From NCBI GenBank assembly GCA_016861185.1, contig BOKW01000009.1, forward strand, positions 1 to 64,000: a stretch of DNA of 64,000 nt. The letters run 5' to 3'. This stretch comes from Betaproteobacteria bacterium (GTDB taxonomy: Bacteria; Pseudomonadota; Gammaproteobacteria; Burkholderiales; Burkholderiaceae_F). Shown piece by piece: positions 1-8,833 of this stretch. The position numbers and the translations under genes are program-made. The notes beneath the pieces were generated by a model. That model ran no database searches. It was not told where the DNA came from and was given only the letters and a program-made list of their open reading frames with translations. Every line of letters begins with the position of its first letter. The first letter of the stretch is position 1.

Positions 1-128
1 CAGGCCGATTCGTGCTGGTCAACGACGCCGACGCCGCTGCGCTCGAGGGTGAGCGCAAGCGGCGCGTCGCTGCGCTCCCGCGCGGGCGCGAGCCGCGCCC
101 GGCGACGCCATGGCGGCGCGTGGCATGA
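1..128 (+). CDS. C-terminal fragment of a probable phage tail protein
   Basis: The reading frame is open from base 3 to a TGA at 126-128 and gives about 41 residues that begin Gly-Arg-Phe-Val-Leu-Val-Asn. The start lies left of the window. It sits just before a tape measure gene, where tailed phages usually carry the major tail protein and tail assembly chaperones, so a tail role is plausible. No family motif is visible in the fragment. Its stop overlaps the next possible start as ATGA (125-128), which fits a tightly packed phage operon. It could instead be a chance open frame in GC-rich DNA. Confidence 0.35.
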   Translation, partial: GRFVLVNDADAAALEGERKRRVAALPRGREPRPATPWRRVA

Positions 129-310
129 ATTCGTCGCTTCGCCGCGCGATCCAGCCCCGCAGGGCGCGACGGAGTTCCGGCAGCCTGGCAAGCGCCGGTC
201 TGGCATCGACTGATGCGGGAGCACCGCGCGCGCAGCCGCACGCAAAGCCTCCTATCGAGAGCGGGTTGAGAACTGCGCGCGTATCGGTCGCAGGGCCCCG
301 CGAGGCGTAA
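125..310 (+). CDS. Small hypothetical protein, possible phage tail accessory
   Basis: A 61-codon frame begins with the ATG that overlaps the upstream stop (ATGA) and ends 32 bases before the tape measure start. The product is rich in Arg, Ala, Ser and Pro, with no recognisable domain and no clear ribosome binding site. Lambda-like phages have a small chaperone or frameshift product at this position, but no slippery heptamer was seen here. Composition alone cannot exclude a spurious frame. Confidence 0.25.
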   Translation: MNSSLRRAIQPRRARRSSGSLASAGLASTDAGAPRAQPHAKPPIESGLRTARVSVAGPREA

Positions 311-342
311 GCGGGTCGAGCGGCCGACTTTCTGGAACAACG

Positions 343-2076
343 ATGGCTGACCCGAAAGCCCGCATCGTCATCGATGCCGACGCCAGCGCGGCCGAGCGCA
401 GACTGGCGCAGCTGCGCGACTCCTTCGCGCGGCTGGGTCAGTCCCTCCCGCTCGCTCGCATCACGGCTCTTTCGACGGCGTTCTCAGGGCTGTTCGCCGG
501 CGTGGCAGTCGGCGCGGCGGCCGCCTCGTTCAAGCAGATCGTGGGGCAGCTCGACGACCTGGCAGATCGCGCGCAGGGCCTGGGCATCGCCGCGAGCGAG
601 CTGTCGACGTTCGAGCTCGCCGCGCGCGGCGCCGGTCTCGGCAGCGAGGAGTTCGCCAGTGGCATCGCCCACTTCAACAGGCGCTTGGTCGACGCCGCAC
701 AAGGCGGGAAGGACTCGGCCGCGATCTTCGACGCGCTCGGCGTGCGCATCCGCGGCGCCAACGGCGAGTTGCGCGCCGGCGGCGAGGTGCTAAAGGACGT
801 TGCGGATCGATTCGCCCAGTACGCCGACGGCGCGAACAAGAGCGCGCTGGCGCAGGAACTCTTCGCCCGCGGCGGGCGCCGGTTCATCGCCCTTCTGAAC
901 GAAGGTCGCGAAGGCCTCACCAAGTTCGGCGGCGCGAGCGACGCGCAGATCGAAAGCGCGCGCCGACTGCAGGAGCAGATCGACCGGCTGTCGGCCGCCT
1001 GGGAGCGCCTGAAGCTCGCCGTCGGCGGTGGCGTGGCCGGCGTCGTCAACCGCGCGCTCGGCATCGAGAACTTCGGCACGCAGGCGCTCGAGAAGCAGCG
1101 CGAGAGCGTCGAGAAGGTCATCGCCGGCGTCGAGCGCGAACTGGCCGGCATCCCGAATCCGGATATCGGCACGCGGCGCAAGTTCCTCGAGAAGGAACTC
1201 GAGCGGTTGCGCGGCGTGCTCGAGGGCATCAAGTCGGCGCAGCGCGAGGCGCTGAGCGGCGGCAAACCGAGCGCGCCGCCGTTCGGTGCCGAAGAGCAGG
1301 CGGCAACGCGTGTCAGAGCCAAGGTCGAAGACGCCGCCGAGGCCTTCCGGAAGTACGCCGACGGCATCTATCGGAGCGCGCTGGCCGCCGCGCAGGGCGA
1401 GCAGGCCTACATCGCCATGGAAGCGGCGATCGACGCCGCCGGCAGGCGGGCGCGCGAAGAGCAGGAACAGCGTCTTGCGTCGCTGACCGGCCGGGCCGGC
1501 GCCGATCGCGTGCTCGCCGATATGAAGCTGATCGACGACGCGTTCTTCGAGGGCAAGATCAGCGTGCAGGAGTACGACAACGCGATCGACAAAGTCTTCG
1601 GCATCGAAACGCAGCAGGCGATCGAGCGCTCGACGTCGCTGGTCGAGCAGCTCGGCCTGACCTTCAGCAGCGCCTTCGAAGACGCCATCGTCAAGGGCGA
1701 AGGCCTGCGCAACGTGCTGCAGGCCATCGGGCAAGACCTGCTGCGCATCTTCGTGCGCAAGAACATCACCGAGCCGGCGGGAGCGTTCCTGGCCGGCCTC
1801 TTGAACTTCGGTGGCGCGCGCGCCGCCGGCGGGCCGGTGATCGGCGGCAGCGCCTATCTGGTGGGCGAGCGCGGGCCGGAACTGTTCGTGCCGCGCAGCT
1901 CGGGCGCCATCGTGCCGAATGGCGCTGCGGTGTCGGTGACCGTCGCACCGACGATCTACATCGATAGCCGCACCGACCGGGCGCAGATCGCGGTCGCGGT
2001 CGACCAGGCGATGCGCCTGTCCGAGCGGCGCATCTTCGAGAACATGCGTCGCGGCGGCGCTTTCGCGAATGCCTGA
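343..2076 (+). CDS. Phage tail tape measure protein
   Basis: The 577-residue product has the architecture of a short tape measure (lambda gpH-like) protein, which sets tail length and helps DNA pass into the host. The N-terminus has an Ala-rich segment (about residues 40-65) followed by long charged helices with heptad character (about 200-420). The C-terminus carries the characteristic Gly-Gly-Pro-Val-Ile-Gly-Gly / Gly-Glu-Arg-Gly-Pro-Glu-Leu-Phe-Val-Pro motif near 510-530, then an IVPNG stretch, as in many siphophage tape measures. Full-length siphophage proteins are often 700-1500 residues, so this one is short. Two small genes follow instead of the usual tail-tip genes, suggesting a remnant or an unusual tail module. 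Confidence 0.85.
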   Translation: MADPKARIVIDADASAAERRLAQLRDSFARLGQSLPLARITALSTAFSGLFAGVAVGAAAASFKQIVGQLDDLADRAQGLGIAASELSTFELAARGAGLGSEEFASGIAHFNRRLVDAAQGGKDSAAIFDALGVRIRGANGELRAGGEVLKDVADRFAQYADGANKSALAQELFARGGRRFIALLNEGREGLTKFGGASDAQIESARRLQEQIDRLSAAWERLKLAVGGGVAGVVNRALGIENFGTQALEKQRESVEKVIAGVERELAGIPNPDIGTRRKFLEKELERLRGVLEGIKSAQREALSGGKPSAPPFGAEEQAATRVRAKVEDAAEAFRKYADGIYRSALAAAQGEQAYIAMEAAIDAAGRRAREEQEQRLASLTGRAGADRVLADMKLIDDAFFEGKISVQEYDNAIDKVFGIETQQAIERSTSLVEQLGLTFSSAFEDAIVKGEGLRNVLQAIGQDLLRIFVRKNITEPAGAFLAGLLNFGGARAAGGPVIGGSAYLVGERGPELFVPRSSGAIVPNGAAVSVTVAPTIYIDSRTDRAQIAVAVDQAMRLSERRIFENMRRGGAFANA

Positions 2077-2281
2077 TCTGTGGACGGGACTCTTCGGCGC
2101 GCGCGGCGAGCAGCGCCAGCCGGACGGCAGCACATTCGTCGCGCGCTGGGCGTGGTGGTGGCCGCTGTACGTCGGCGCGCTGCTGATCGCCAACCGCATC
2201 ACGGGCGCCGAGATCGATCCGGTGAAGCTCAAGCGGATGATGGATCGCGCGCTGCGGATCGAGTGGCGGCCGCCGCGCTGA
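2069..2281 (+). CDS. Small phage-associated membrane-like protein
   Basis: This 70-codon frame overlaps the tape measure stop by 8 bases, as expected of a translationally coupled phage gene. The product has a Trp-rich hydrophobic stretch (about residues 25-42, Ala-Arg-Trp-Ala-Trp-Trp-Trp then Leu-Tyr-Val-Gly-Ala-Leu-Leu-Ile-Ala) that could span or associate with the membrane, and a basic C-terminal tail. No family was recognised. Position and coupling favour a real gene. Confidence 0.5.
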   Translation: MPDLWTGLFGARGEQRQPDGSTFVARWAWWWPLYVGALLIANRITGAEIDPVKLKRMMDRALRIEWRPPR

Positions 2282-2291
2282 GGCGTCGTTG

Positions 2292-2477
2292 ATGTCAAGC
2301 CCAGGGCCTGCTGCACCGACACGCCGCGAGGCGCGCCGAGCGTTCAACCGGATGAGCCTGTTCGCCGCTTCGATCGAGCGCGACTTGCGACGCCTCGACC
2401 TGGACGCGTACACGCTCGCGCTCGCGCGCCGTTTCATCAAACGGCTGCGGGCGCGAGTCGTGCCGCCGGGCTCCTAG
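2292..2477 (+). CDS. Small basic hypothetical protein at the prophage edge
   Basis: A TTG at 2289 is followed immediately by ATG at 2292; the ATG is preferred. The product is about 61 residues, basic and predicted helical, ending Arg-Val-Val-Pro-Pro-Gly-Ser. Its TAG stop (2475-2477) overlaps tail to tail with the TAG of the convergent gene through a shared CTAG. It is the last frame on the phage strand before genes of chromosomal type. No homology is recognised, so its reality rests on spacing alone. Confidence 0.35.
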   Translation: MSSPGPAAPTRREARRAFNRMSLFAASIERDLRRLDLDAYTLALARRFIKRLRARVVPPGS

Positions 2478-2887
2478 TTGACGCTGGGGCGCTCGGGCTC
2501 AGGCTCGGCGAGGTCCTTTTCGAGCAGCTCGAGCGAGTCTTCCATTTCGGCCAGCGCGAAGTCCAGCGCTTCGATCAACTCGCGATCGAGGCCGAGATCT
2601 TCCACGTCTTTGCTCGAATGGTAGAGCAGCTCCAGCAAGGGAACGACGCGTCCGATCCACCGCGGGCCCCTGCCCGCGTCTTGCGGGATGGCCATGAGTG
2701 CCTGGTCGGCGTCGCGTACCAAGCACAGCAACGCTGTGCAGCAGTCGCTATCGATCGCGTCGAGATTCTGCGCGATGGCCAGCTTGAGAATTCCGCGCGC
2801 GCCGAAGATGCGCTCGCGAGCCGAGTAGACCACCCTGTCCGGTTTGGCCTTCGTGCCCGGGCCTTGCGCTGTGCGCCTTGTCCTCAT
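2474..2887 (-). CDS. Hypothetical acidic helical protein
   Basis: The product is 137 residues from an ATG at 2885-2887 that has a good AAGGAG ribosome binding site about nine bases upstream, which decides the start over longer possibilities. The N-terminal 25 residues are basic (Met-Arg-Thr-Arg-Arg-Thr-Ala). The rest is acidic and helical, with paired Cys near residues 50-55 and a Glu/Leu-rich C-terminus that looks coiled. No family is recognised. It lies between the prophage edge and the DUF2788 gene, so it may be phage cargo (for example a late lysogen gene) or chromosomal. Confidence 0.55.
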   Translation of the reverse strand: MRTRRTAQGPGTKAKPDRVVYSARERIFGARGILKLAIAQNLDAIDSDCCTALLCLVRDADQALMAIPQDAGRGPRWIGRVVPLLELLYHSSKDVEDLGLDRELIEALDFALAEMEDSLELLEKDLAEPEPERPSVN

Positions 2888-3041
2888 GATGCAGCTCCTT
2901 GAAGTTGACGCCCGCCGAAGAGCGGCGGGCTGCTCGGCAAGAGGGCGTGATACCGGAGCGATACAGCAACCCTGGAAAACCGCGGAAAACCTAGCTAGTC
3001 GCGGCAGTCCAGCATCGGCGCCACGCAGAAGCGCCACGGGT

Positions 3042-3266
3042 TCATCGTTGCAGCGTCCACTGGATGACGCTCTTGGCGACGAAGCCGAGGATGCCGAAAG
3101 CGAGCACGAAGAACAGCACGAAGGTGCCGAAGCGGCCCGCCCTCGAATCGCGCGCGAGCTTCCAGATGATGAAGAGCATGAAGGCGATGAAGCCACCGAC
3201 GCCCCAGGTCATGCCGAAGTCGGTGATCTGGCTTTCGGTCAGGCCGAACAGCGTCCCGTCGCTCAT
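3042..3266 (-). CDS. DUF2788 small membrane protein
   Basis: The 74-residue protein matches the DUF2788 pattern. A short N-terminus (Leu-Phe-Gly-Leu-Thr-Glu-Ser-Gln) is followed by a first transmembrane helix (about 18-38) and a basic loop with Ser-Arg-Ala-Gly-Arg-Phe-Gly. A second transmembrane helix (about 46-66) ends in Gly-Phe-Val-Ala-Lys-Ser-Val-Ile-Gln. It would sit in the inner membrane; its function is unknown. The gene starts 3 bases after the DUF2189 stop, so the two are probably co-transcribed. The family assignment comes from the conserved loop and overall size. Confidence 0.85.
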   Translation of the reverse strand: MSDGTLFGLTESQITDFGMTWGVGGFIAFMLFIIWKLARDSRAGRFGTFVLFFVLAFGILGFVAKSVIQWTLQR

Positions 3267-3269
3267 CCG

Positions 3270-4043
3270 TCACTCGTTCCGGAGCGGCAGGTCGGAGGCG
3301 TCGATCAGCGCGCGGTAGGCGTGCCAGGTCGCGTGGCCGATCACCGGAACGGTGATCAGGAAGCCGAGCATCGCGGTGGCGAGCGAGAACGAAGTCGCGA
3401 TCAGGATCACGAGCGCCCAGACGAACATCGGGCCCGGGTTGTCACCGACCGCGCGCACGCTCGCCAGCAGCGCGGCCGACAGGCCGAGCTTGCGACCGAG
3501 CAGCAGCGGCGGCGAAACCACCGTGATCGAGAAGACGATCGCCACGCCGAGCCCGCCCAGAATCGCCCACTCAAGGAACAGCACGTTGCCCTGCTCGATC
3601 GCCGCATAGCGCAGGAAGTCGAGCGGTCCGCGCAGCGGTACCTTGACGAACAGCTTGAACAGGATCGCCGAGCCGACGACCCATAGCGTGCCGAGCACGG
3701 ACAGCAGCAGCCCGAGCTGGACGAGCTGCCAGGTACCGCGCCGCCACGCGGCGATCGCATGGGAAAGACCGGGGGATTCGCCGCGTCCGATCAGCCGGCT
3801 CAGCTCGTACAGCCCGGTCGCCAGGATCGGGCCGACGATGACGAATCCGGAAAAGGCACCCGGCGCGAGCCACCAGTACCTGAACGACAGCGCGAGCACC
3901 ACCCAGCCGCCAACCGCAACGAAAGCGCCGTGGACCAGCCCCGCGCCGGGGCAGCGGAGGAAGTCGCGCCAGCCGAGCGCAAGCCACTGCAGCGGCGCGC
4001 CGATCGGCACCGTACGCACGCGGATCGCTGCGACTTGCGGCAT
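3270..4043 (-). CDS. DUF2189 multi-pass membrane protein
   Basis: The 257-residue product has about six hydrophobic segments and the DUF2189 start (Ile-Arg-Val-Arg-Thr-Val followed by Ala-Pro-Leu-Gln-Trp-Leu-Ala-Leu-Gly-Trp-Arg-Asp-Phe). Proteins of this family are inner-membrane proteins of unknown role, seen often in proteobacteria and sometimes near cytochrome oxidase genes. The C-terminal motif Pro-Val-Ile-Gly-His-Ala-Thr-Trp-His-Ala-Tyr-Arg is typical of the family. It is upstream of, and nearly abuts, the DUF2788 gene. It is divergent from the small lipoprotein gene at 4270 across 226 bases. Confidence 0.85.
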   Translation of the reverse strand: MPQVAAIRVRTVPIGAPLQWLALGWRDFLRCPGAGLVHGAFVAVGGWVVLALSFRYWWLAPGAFSGFVIVGPILATGLYELSRLIGRGESPGLSHAIAAWRRGTWQLVQLGLLLSVLGTLWVVGSAILFKLFVKVPLRGPLDFLRYAAIEQGNVLFLEWAILGGLGVAIVFSITVVSPPLLLGRKLGLSAALLASVRAVGDNPGPMFVWALVILIATSFSLATAMLGFLITVPVIGHATWHAYRALIDASDLPLRNE

Positions 4044-4269
4044 GGCACGAGCTTAGCGGATCGACTTCGGGCCACCCGCTCCGTGCCGACGGAGCGATGC
4101 GCCGCAGGCGCACGTTGCAGATCTTGCGCCACGTTCGCAGCGGCCTCCGGCGATCCCCGCCGATCCGCGCTTTGCGCCGCTGCCGGCGCATTTCATCGCA
4201 AGCCGCTGCGCAGCGCGCCCAAGCGCACCTAGATTGCGCGCTCCCGCAACCACCACCGAGGAGGACACG

Positions 4270-4569
4270 ATGAAGGGAAGGCTCGTGCTTACGCTGGCCG
4301 CTGCCGCGCTGCTGGGCGCCTGCGCGCAAACCACCCGGACCGCCGACGCCGGACGCGACCGTGCCGAACAACGTTGCAGCGAACTGGCGCGTATGGAGGG
4401 TCTGGCGTTCGTCGACTTCACCGGCACCGAAGCGCCGGCCGCCGGCGAACACCGCGTCCGCATGCGCGTGCAAGACCGAATCGGGCGGCGCTTCCTCGCC
4501 ACCTGCCGCTACGTCGCGGCATCGAACTCGGTGGCCTGGGCCGAAGCGCTGCCGAAGTTCCAGCGCTGA
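4270..4569 (+). CDS. Small lipoprotein, hypothetical
   Basis: The 99-residue product starts at an ATG preceded by a GAGGAGG ribosome binding site. A lipoprotein signal peptide covers residues 1-17, with a lipobox Leu-Gly-Ala-Cys (Cys18). The mature part is about 80 residues, rich in Arg and Glu, with two further Cys residues (in Glu-Gln-Arg-Cys-Ser-Glu and Ala-Thr-Cys-Arg-Tyr) that could pair in the periplasm. No named domain is recognised. It converges on the DMT transporter gene with 11 bases between stops. Confidence 0.75.
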   Translation: MKGRLVLTLAAAALLGACAQTTRTADAGRDRAEQRCSELARMEGLAFVDFTGTEAPAAGEHRVRMRVQDRIGRRFLATCRYVAASNSVAWAEALPKFQR

Positions 4570-4580
4570 GCCGCCGGCGC

Positions 4581-5485
4581 TCAGGCCGATCGTCGTGCAG
4601 TGCCGGCGGGACGGGCGAGCTCGTTGAAGACGAGGGCGGCGAGCACGACGGCACCGCCGATCAGCGTCGACGGCGACGGCACCTCGTCCGCGCCGAGCCA
4701 GGCCCACAACGGGCCGAGCAAGACTTCGAGCATCGCAAGCAGCGCCACTTCGGCGGCCGACAGGTGCCGCGCCGCGGCGACCATCAGCATGCACGGCAGG
4801 CCGAGCTGGAAGAAGCCGAGCAGCGCAAGCAGCAGCACGTCGCGCAGCTCGGCCCGGAACGGCAGTGCGAACGGCAGCATCAGCAAAGCCGACAGCGCGC
4901 CGCCGATGAACACGGCCGGGATGAGGTCGACCGACTCGCCGCGTCTCTTCAGCGTGACCACGTTGATCGCGGACGCCAGCGGAACCCCGAAGGCGACCGC
5001 CATGCCGGCCAGATGCCGGCCCCCTTCGAGCCTCAGCCCGCCGGCGAACATCCAGCCGATACCCAGCGTGGCAAAGGCGATCGCGACCCAGGTGCGCGCG
5101 GGCACCGGCGCGCGCAGAACGGCCCACGCGAGCAGCGTCGTCGTCAACGGCGCGACCGCCAGCACGATCAGCGTGTTGGCGACCGTGGTCAGCGTCAGCG
5201 CGAGCATGAAGCAGCAGAACATCGCGCTCCACATCAGCCCCGACAGCAGCCCGGCGCCGCCGGCGCGCGCAAGGCTGCCGACGAGGTCGCGCCTGACGAA
5301 CGCAAGATAGCCGCCGACGAACACCGCCGCGAAGAAGCTGCGCCACAGCGTGATCTCGAAGCGGCCGTGCTGCTGCAGCTCGGGCGAAAGCTGCCGCGTG
5401 ACGACGCCGGCGATGCTCCACAGCACCGGCGCGACGACCATCAGGGCCAGCGCGCGCCGATGCGCGCGCTGCGCAGCGTCACCGC

Positions 5486-5489
<4 letters not shown>
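4581..5489 (-). CDS. EamA/DMT-family transporter
   Basis: The 302-residue product has about ten transmembrane helices arranged as two EamA repeats (roughly residues 14-145 and 155-290). It shows the family features Ala-Pro-Val-Leu-Trp-Ser at the start of repeat one and [13 protein letters not shown] in repeat two. Members export or import metabolites, often amino acids or small solutes; the substrate cannot be told here. The start ATG overlaps the typA stop as ATGA (5486-5489), so translation is probably coupled to typA. A longer in-frame start inside typA was rejected. Confidence 0.87.
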
Positions 5490-7318
<1,829 letters not shown>

Positions 7319-7417
7319 GAGGGCGTCTCGGTCGATTCGTTCGTCGCCCCGGCGCAGGCCGAGGACCAGGTATAGGTTGCGCCGGATTGGGTCCGGGTCG
7401 TCACCAGGACGACACCA

Positions 7418-8332
7418 TCAGCGCGCGTTCTCCGTGCTGATCAATCGGCGCGGATTCAGCACGCCGCGTTCGTCCAGCTCGGCCAGGCCGAGCAGTCTTT
7501 CGTCCGGGCCGTAGACGCGCCGGCGCCCGGGTCCCTCCGTCGGCACGCCGAGGTCGAGCTGGCCGCCATGCGCGAACAGCGCTGCCTGCCGATCGCCGAG
7601 ATCGATGCGCGGCAGATCGCCCAACAGCGCGTCGACCGGCAACAACCATTCGCGCCGCACGGCCGCCGGCATCACCTCGAGCGCGGCCAGCGTGACGGCG
7701 CGTTCGAGCGTCAGGTCGCCGACGCGCGTGCGCCGCAGCGCGGCCAGGTGCGCGCCGCAGCCGAGCGCCGCACCGATGTCCTCCGCCAGCGTACGCACGT
7801 ACGTGCCCTTGCTGCATTCGACGACGACGCGCGCGGCCGCACCGTCAAACGCGAGCAGCACGAGTCGTTCGATCCGCACGCTGCGCGGCGCGCGTTCGAT
7901 CTCGATGCCGCGGCGCGCGTAGTCGTACAGCGGCCTGCCGTCGCGCTTCAGCGCCGAGTGCATCGGCGGCGTCTGTTCGATCGTTCCGGTGAAGCCCGCC
8001 AGCACCGCTTCGAGCTGCGCCCGCGTCACCGCGACCGGCCGCGTCTCGACCACCTCACCCTCGGCGTCGGCGGTGGTCGTGCGCACGCCCAGCGCGAGCG
8101 TGGCCTCATACTCCTTGTCGGCTTCGAGCAGATCGGCGGAGAACTTGGTCGCTTCGCCGAAGGCGAGCGGCAGCAATCCTGTCGCGATCGGGTCGAGCGT
8201 GCCGGTGTGACCCGCCTTGGCCGCGTTCAGCAGCCGGCGCGCCTTCTGCAGCGCGAGGTTGCTCGTGATGCCGCCCGGCTTGTCGAGCAGCAGGACGCCG
8301 TCGACGGCGTCGCCCTTGCGTCGTGCGGCCAC
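7418..8332 (-). CDS. truB: tRNA pseudouridine(55) synthase TruB
   Basis: TruB makes pseudouridine 55 in the T-loop of tRNAs. From the GTG at 8330-8332 the product has 304 residues. The catalytic Asp47 lies in Gly-His-Thr-Gly-Thr-Leu-Asp-Pro, and the Lys-Pro-Gly-Gly-Ile-Thr-Ser motif is at 18-24. The conserved [12 protein letters not shown] segment and a C-terminal PUA-like region follow. The GTG was chosen because it follows the rbfA stop by 7 bases with GGGGAATGAGG upstream; a longer start would run into rbfA. It sits in the rimP-nusA-infB-rbfA-truB order known in many proteobacteria. Confidence 0.95.
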   Translation of the reverse strand: MAARRKGDAVDGVLLLDKPGGITSNLALQKARRLLNAAKAGHTGTLDPIATGLLPLAFGEATKFSADLLEADKEYEATLALGVRTTTADAEGEVVETRPVAVTRAQLEAVLAGFTGTIEQTPPMHSALKRDGRPLYDYARRGIEIERAPRSVRIERLVLLAFDGAAARVVVECSKGTYVRTLAEDIGAALGCGAHLAALRRTRVGDLTLERAVTLAALEVMPAAVRREWLLPVDALLGDLPRIDLGDRQAALFAHGGQLDLGVPTEGPGRRRVYGPDERLLGLAELDERGVLNPRRLISTENAR

Positions 8333-8339
8333 GCGCGCC

Positions 8340-8735
8340 TCATTCCCCGTCGCCGGGCTCGGGAGGCAGCTTGGGCTTCGGCGCACCCGGCGCGACGGCC
8401 TCGGCGATCAGCCGGTCGATCTCGAAACCCTTTTCGACCGAGGCGTCGTGAACGAACTTCAGCGCCGGTACCGTGTGGATCTGCAGCCGCTTGAACAGCA
8501 GCGAATGGAAGTAGCCCGCCTTGTCGTTGAGCAGCTTCGCCGCGGTCTCGGGTTCGGCGCCGAGCACGGTGAAATAGACCTTCGCGTGCGCATAGTCGGG
8601 CGTGATCTCCACGCCGCTGACGGTGACGAGTCCCGCGCGCGAGGTCGGAATCTCGCGCTGGATCATCTCGGCCAGATCGCGCTGGATCTGCTCCGCGATG
8701 CGCTGGCCGCGCTGGGGTGACTTGCCGGAACGCAT
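8340..8735 (-). CDS. rbfA: 30S ribosome-binding factor RbfA
   Basis: RbfA helps mature the 5' end of 16S rRNA in the 30S subunit. The 131-residue product begins [17 protein letters not shown]. It shows the KH-like core with [19 protein letters not shown] and a charged Pro-rich tail. An upstream in-frame extension was rejected because it would be encoded by the palindromic repeat between infB and rbfA. The gene follows infB by 98 bases. Confidence 0.93.
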   Translation of the reverse strand: MRSGKSPQRGQRIAEQIQRDLAEMIQREIPTSRAGLVTVSGVEITPDYAHAKVYFTVLGAEPETAAKLLNDKAGYFHSLLFKRLQIHTVPALKFVHDASVEKGFEIDRLIAEAVAPGAPKPKLPPEPGDGE

Positions 8736-8745
8736 GAGTACTTGC

Positions 8746-8823
8746 ACCACAGAGACACAGAGGACACAGAAAAAAGGCGAAAACCGAAGCTGCGGTTCTC
8801 CGTGCTCTCCGAGCCTCCGTGGT
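8746..8823. repeat. Imperfect inverted repeat of the accacagagacacagag type
   Basis: The left arm (8746-8770) is ACCACAGAGACACAGAGG then ACACAGA. The right arm (8797-8823) reads, on the minus strand, ACCACGGAGGCTCGGAGAGC then ACGGAGA. The arms are related but diverged, and are separated by 26 bases that contain an A-rich stretch. Short palindromes of this consensus are common between genes in many environmental bacteria. The element fills nearly all the gap between infB and rbfA, so it is transcribed inside the operon and could fold as a hairpin affecting mRNA stability or polarity. Confidence 0.75.
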
Positions 8824-8833
8824 TGACCGGTCG

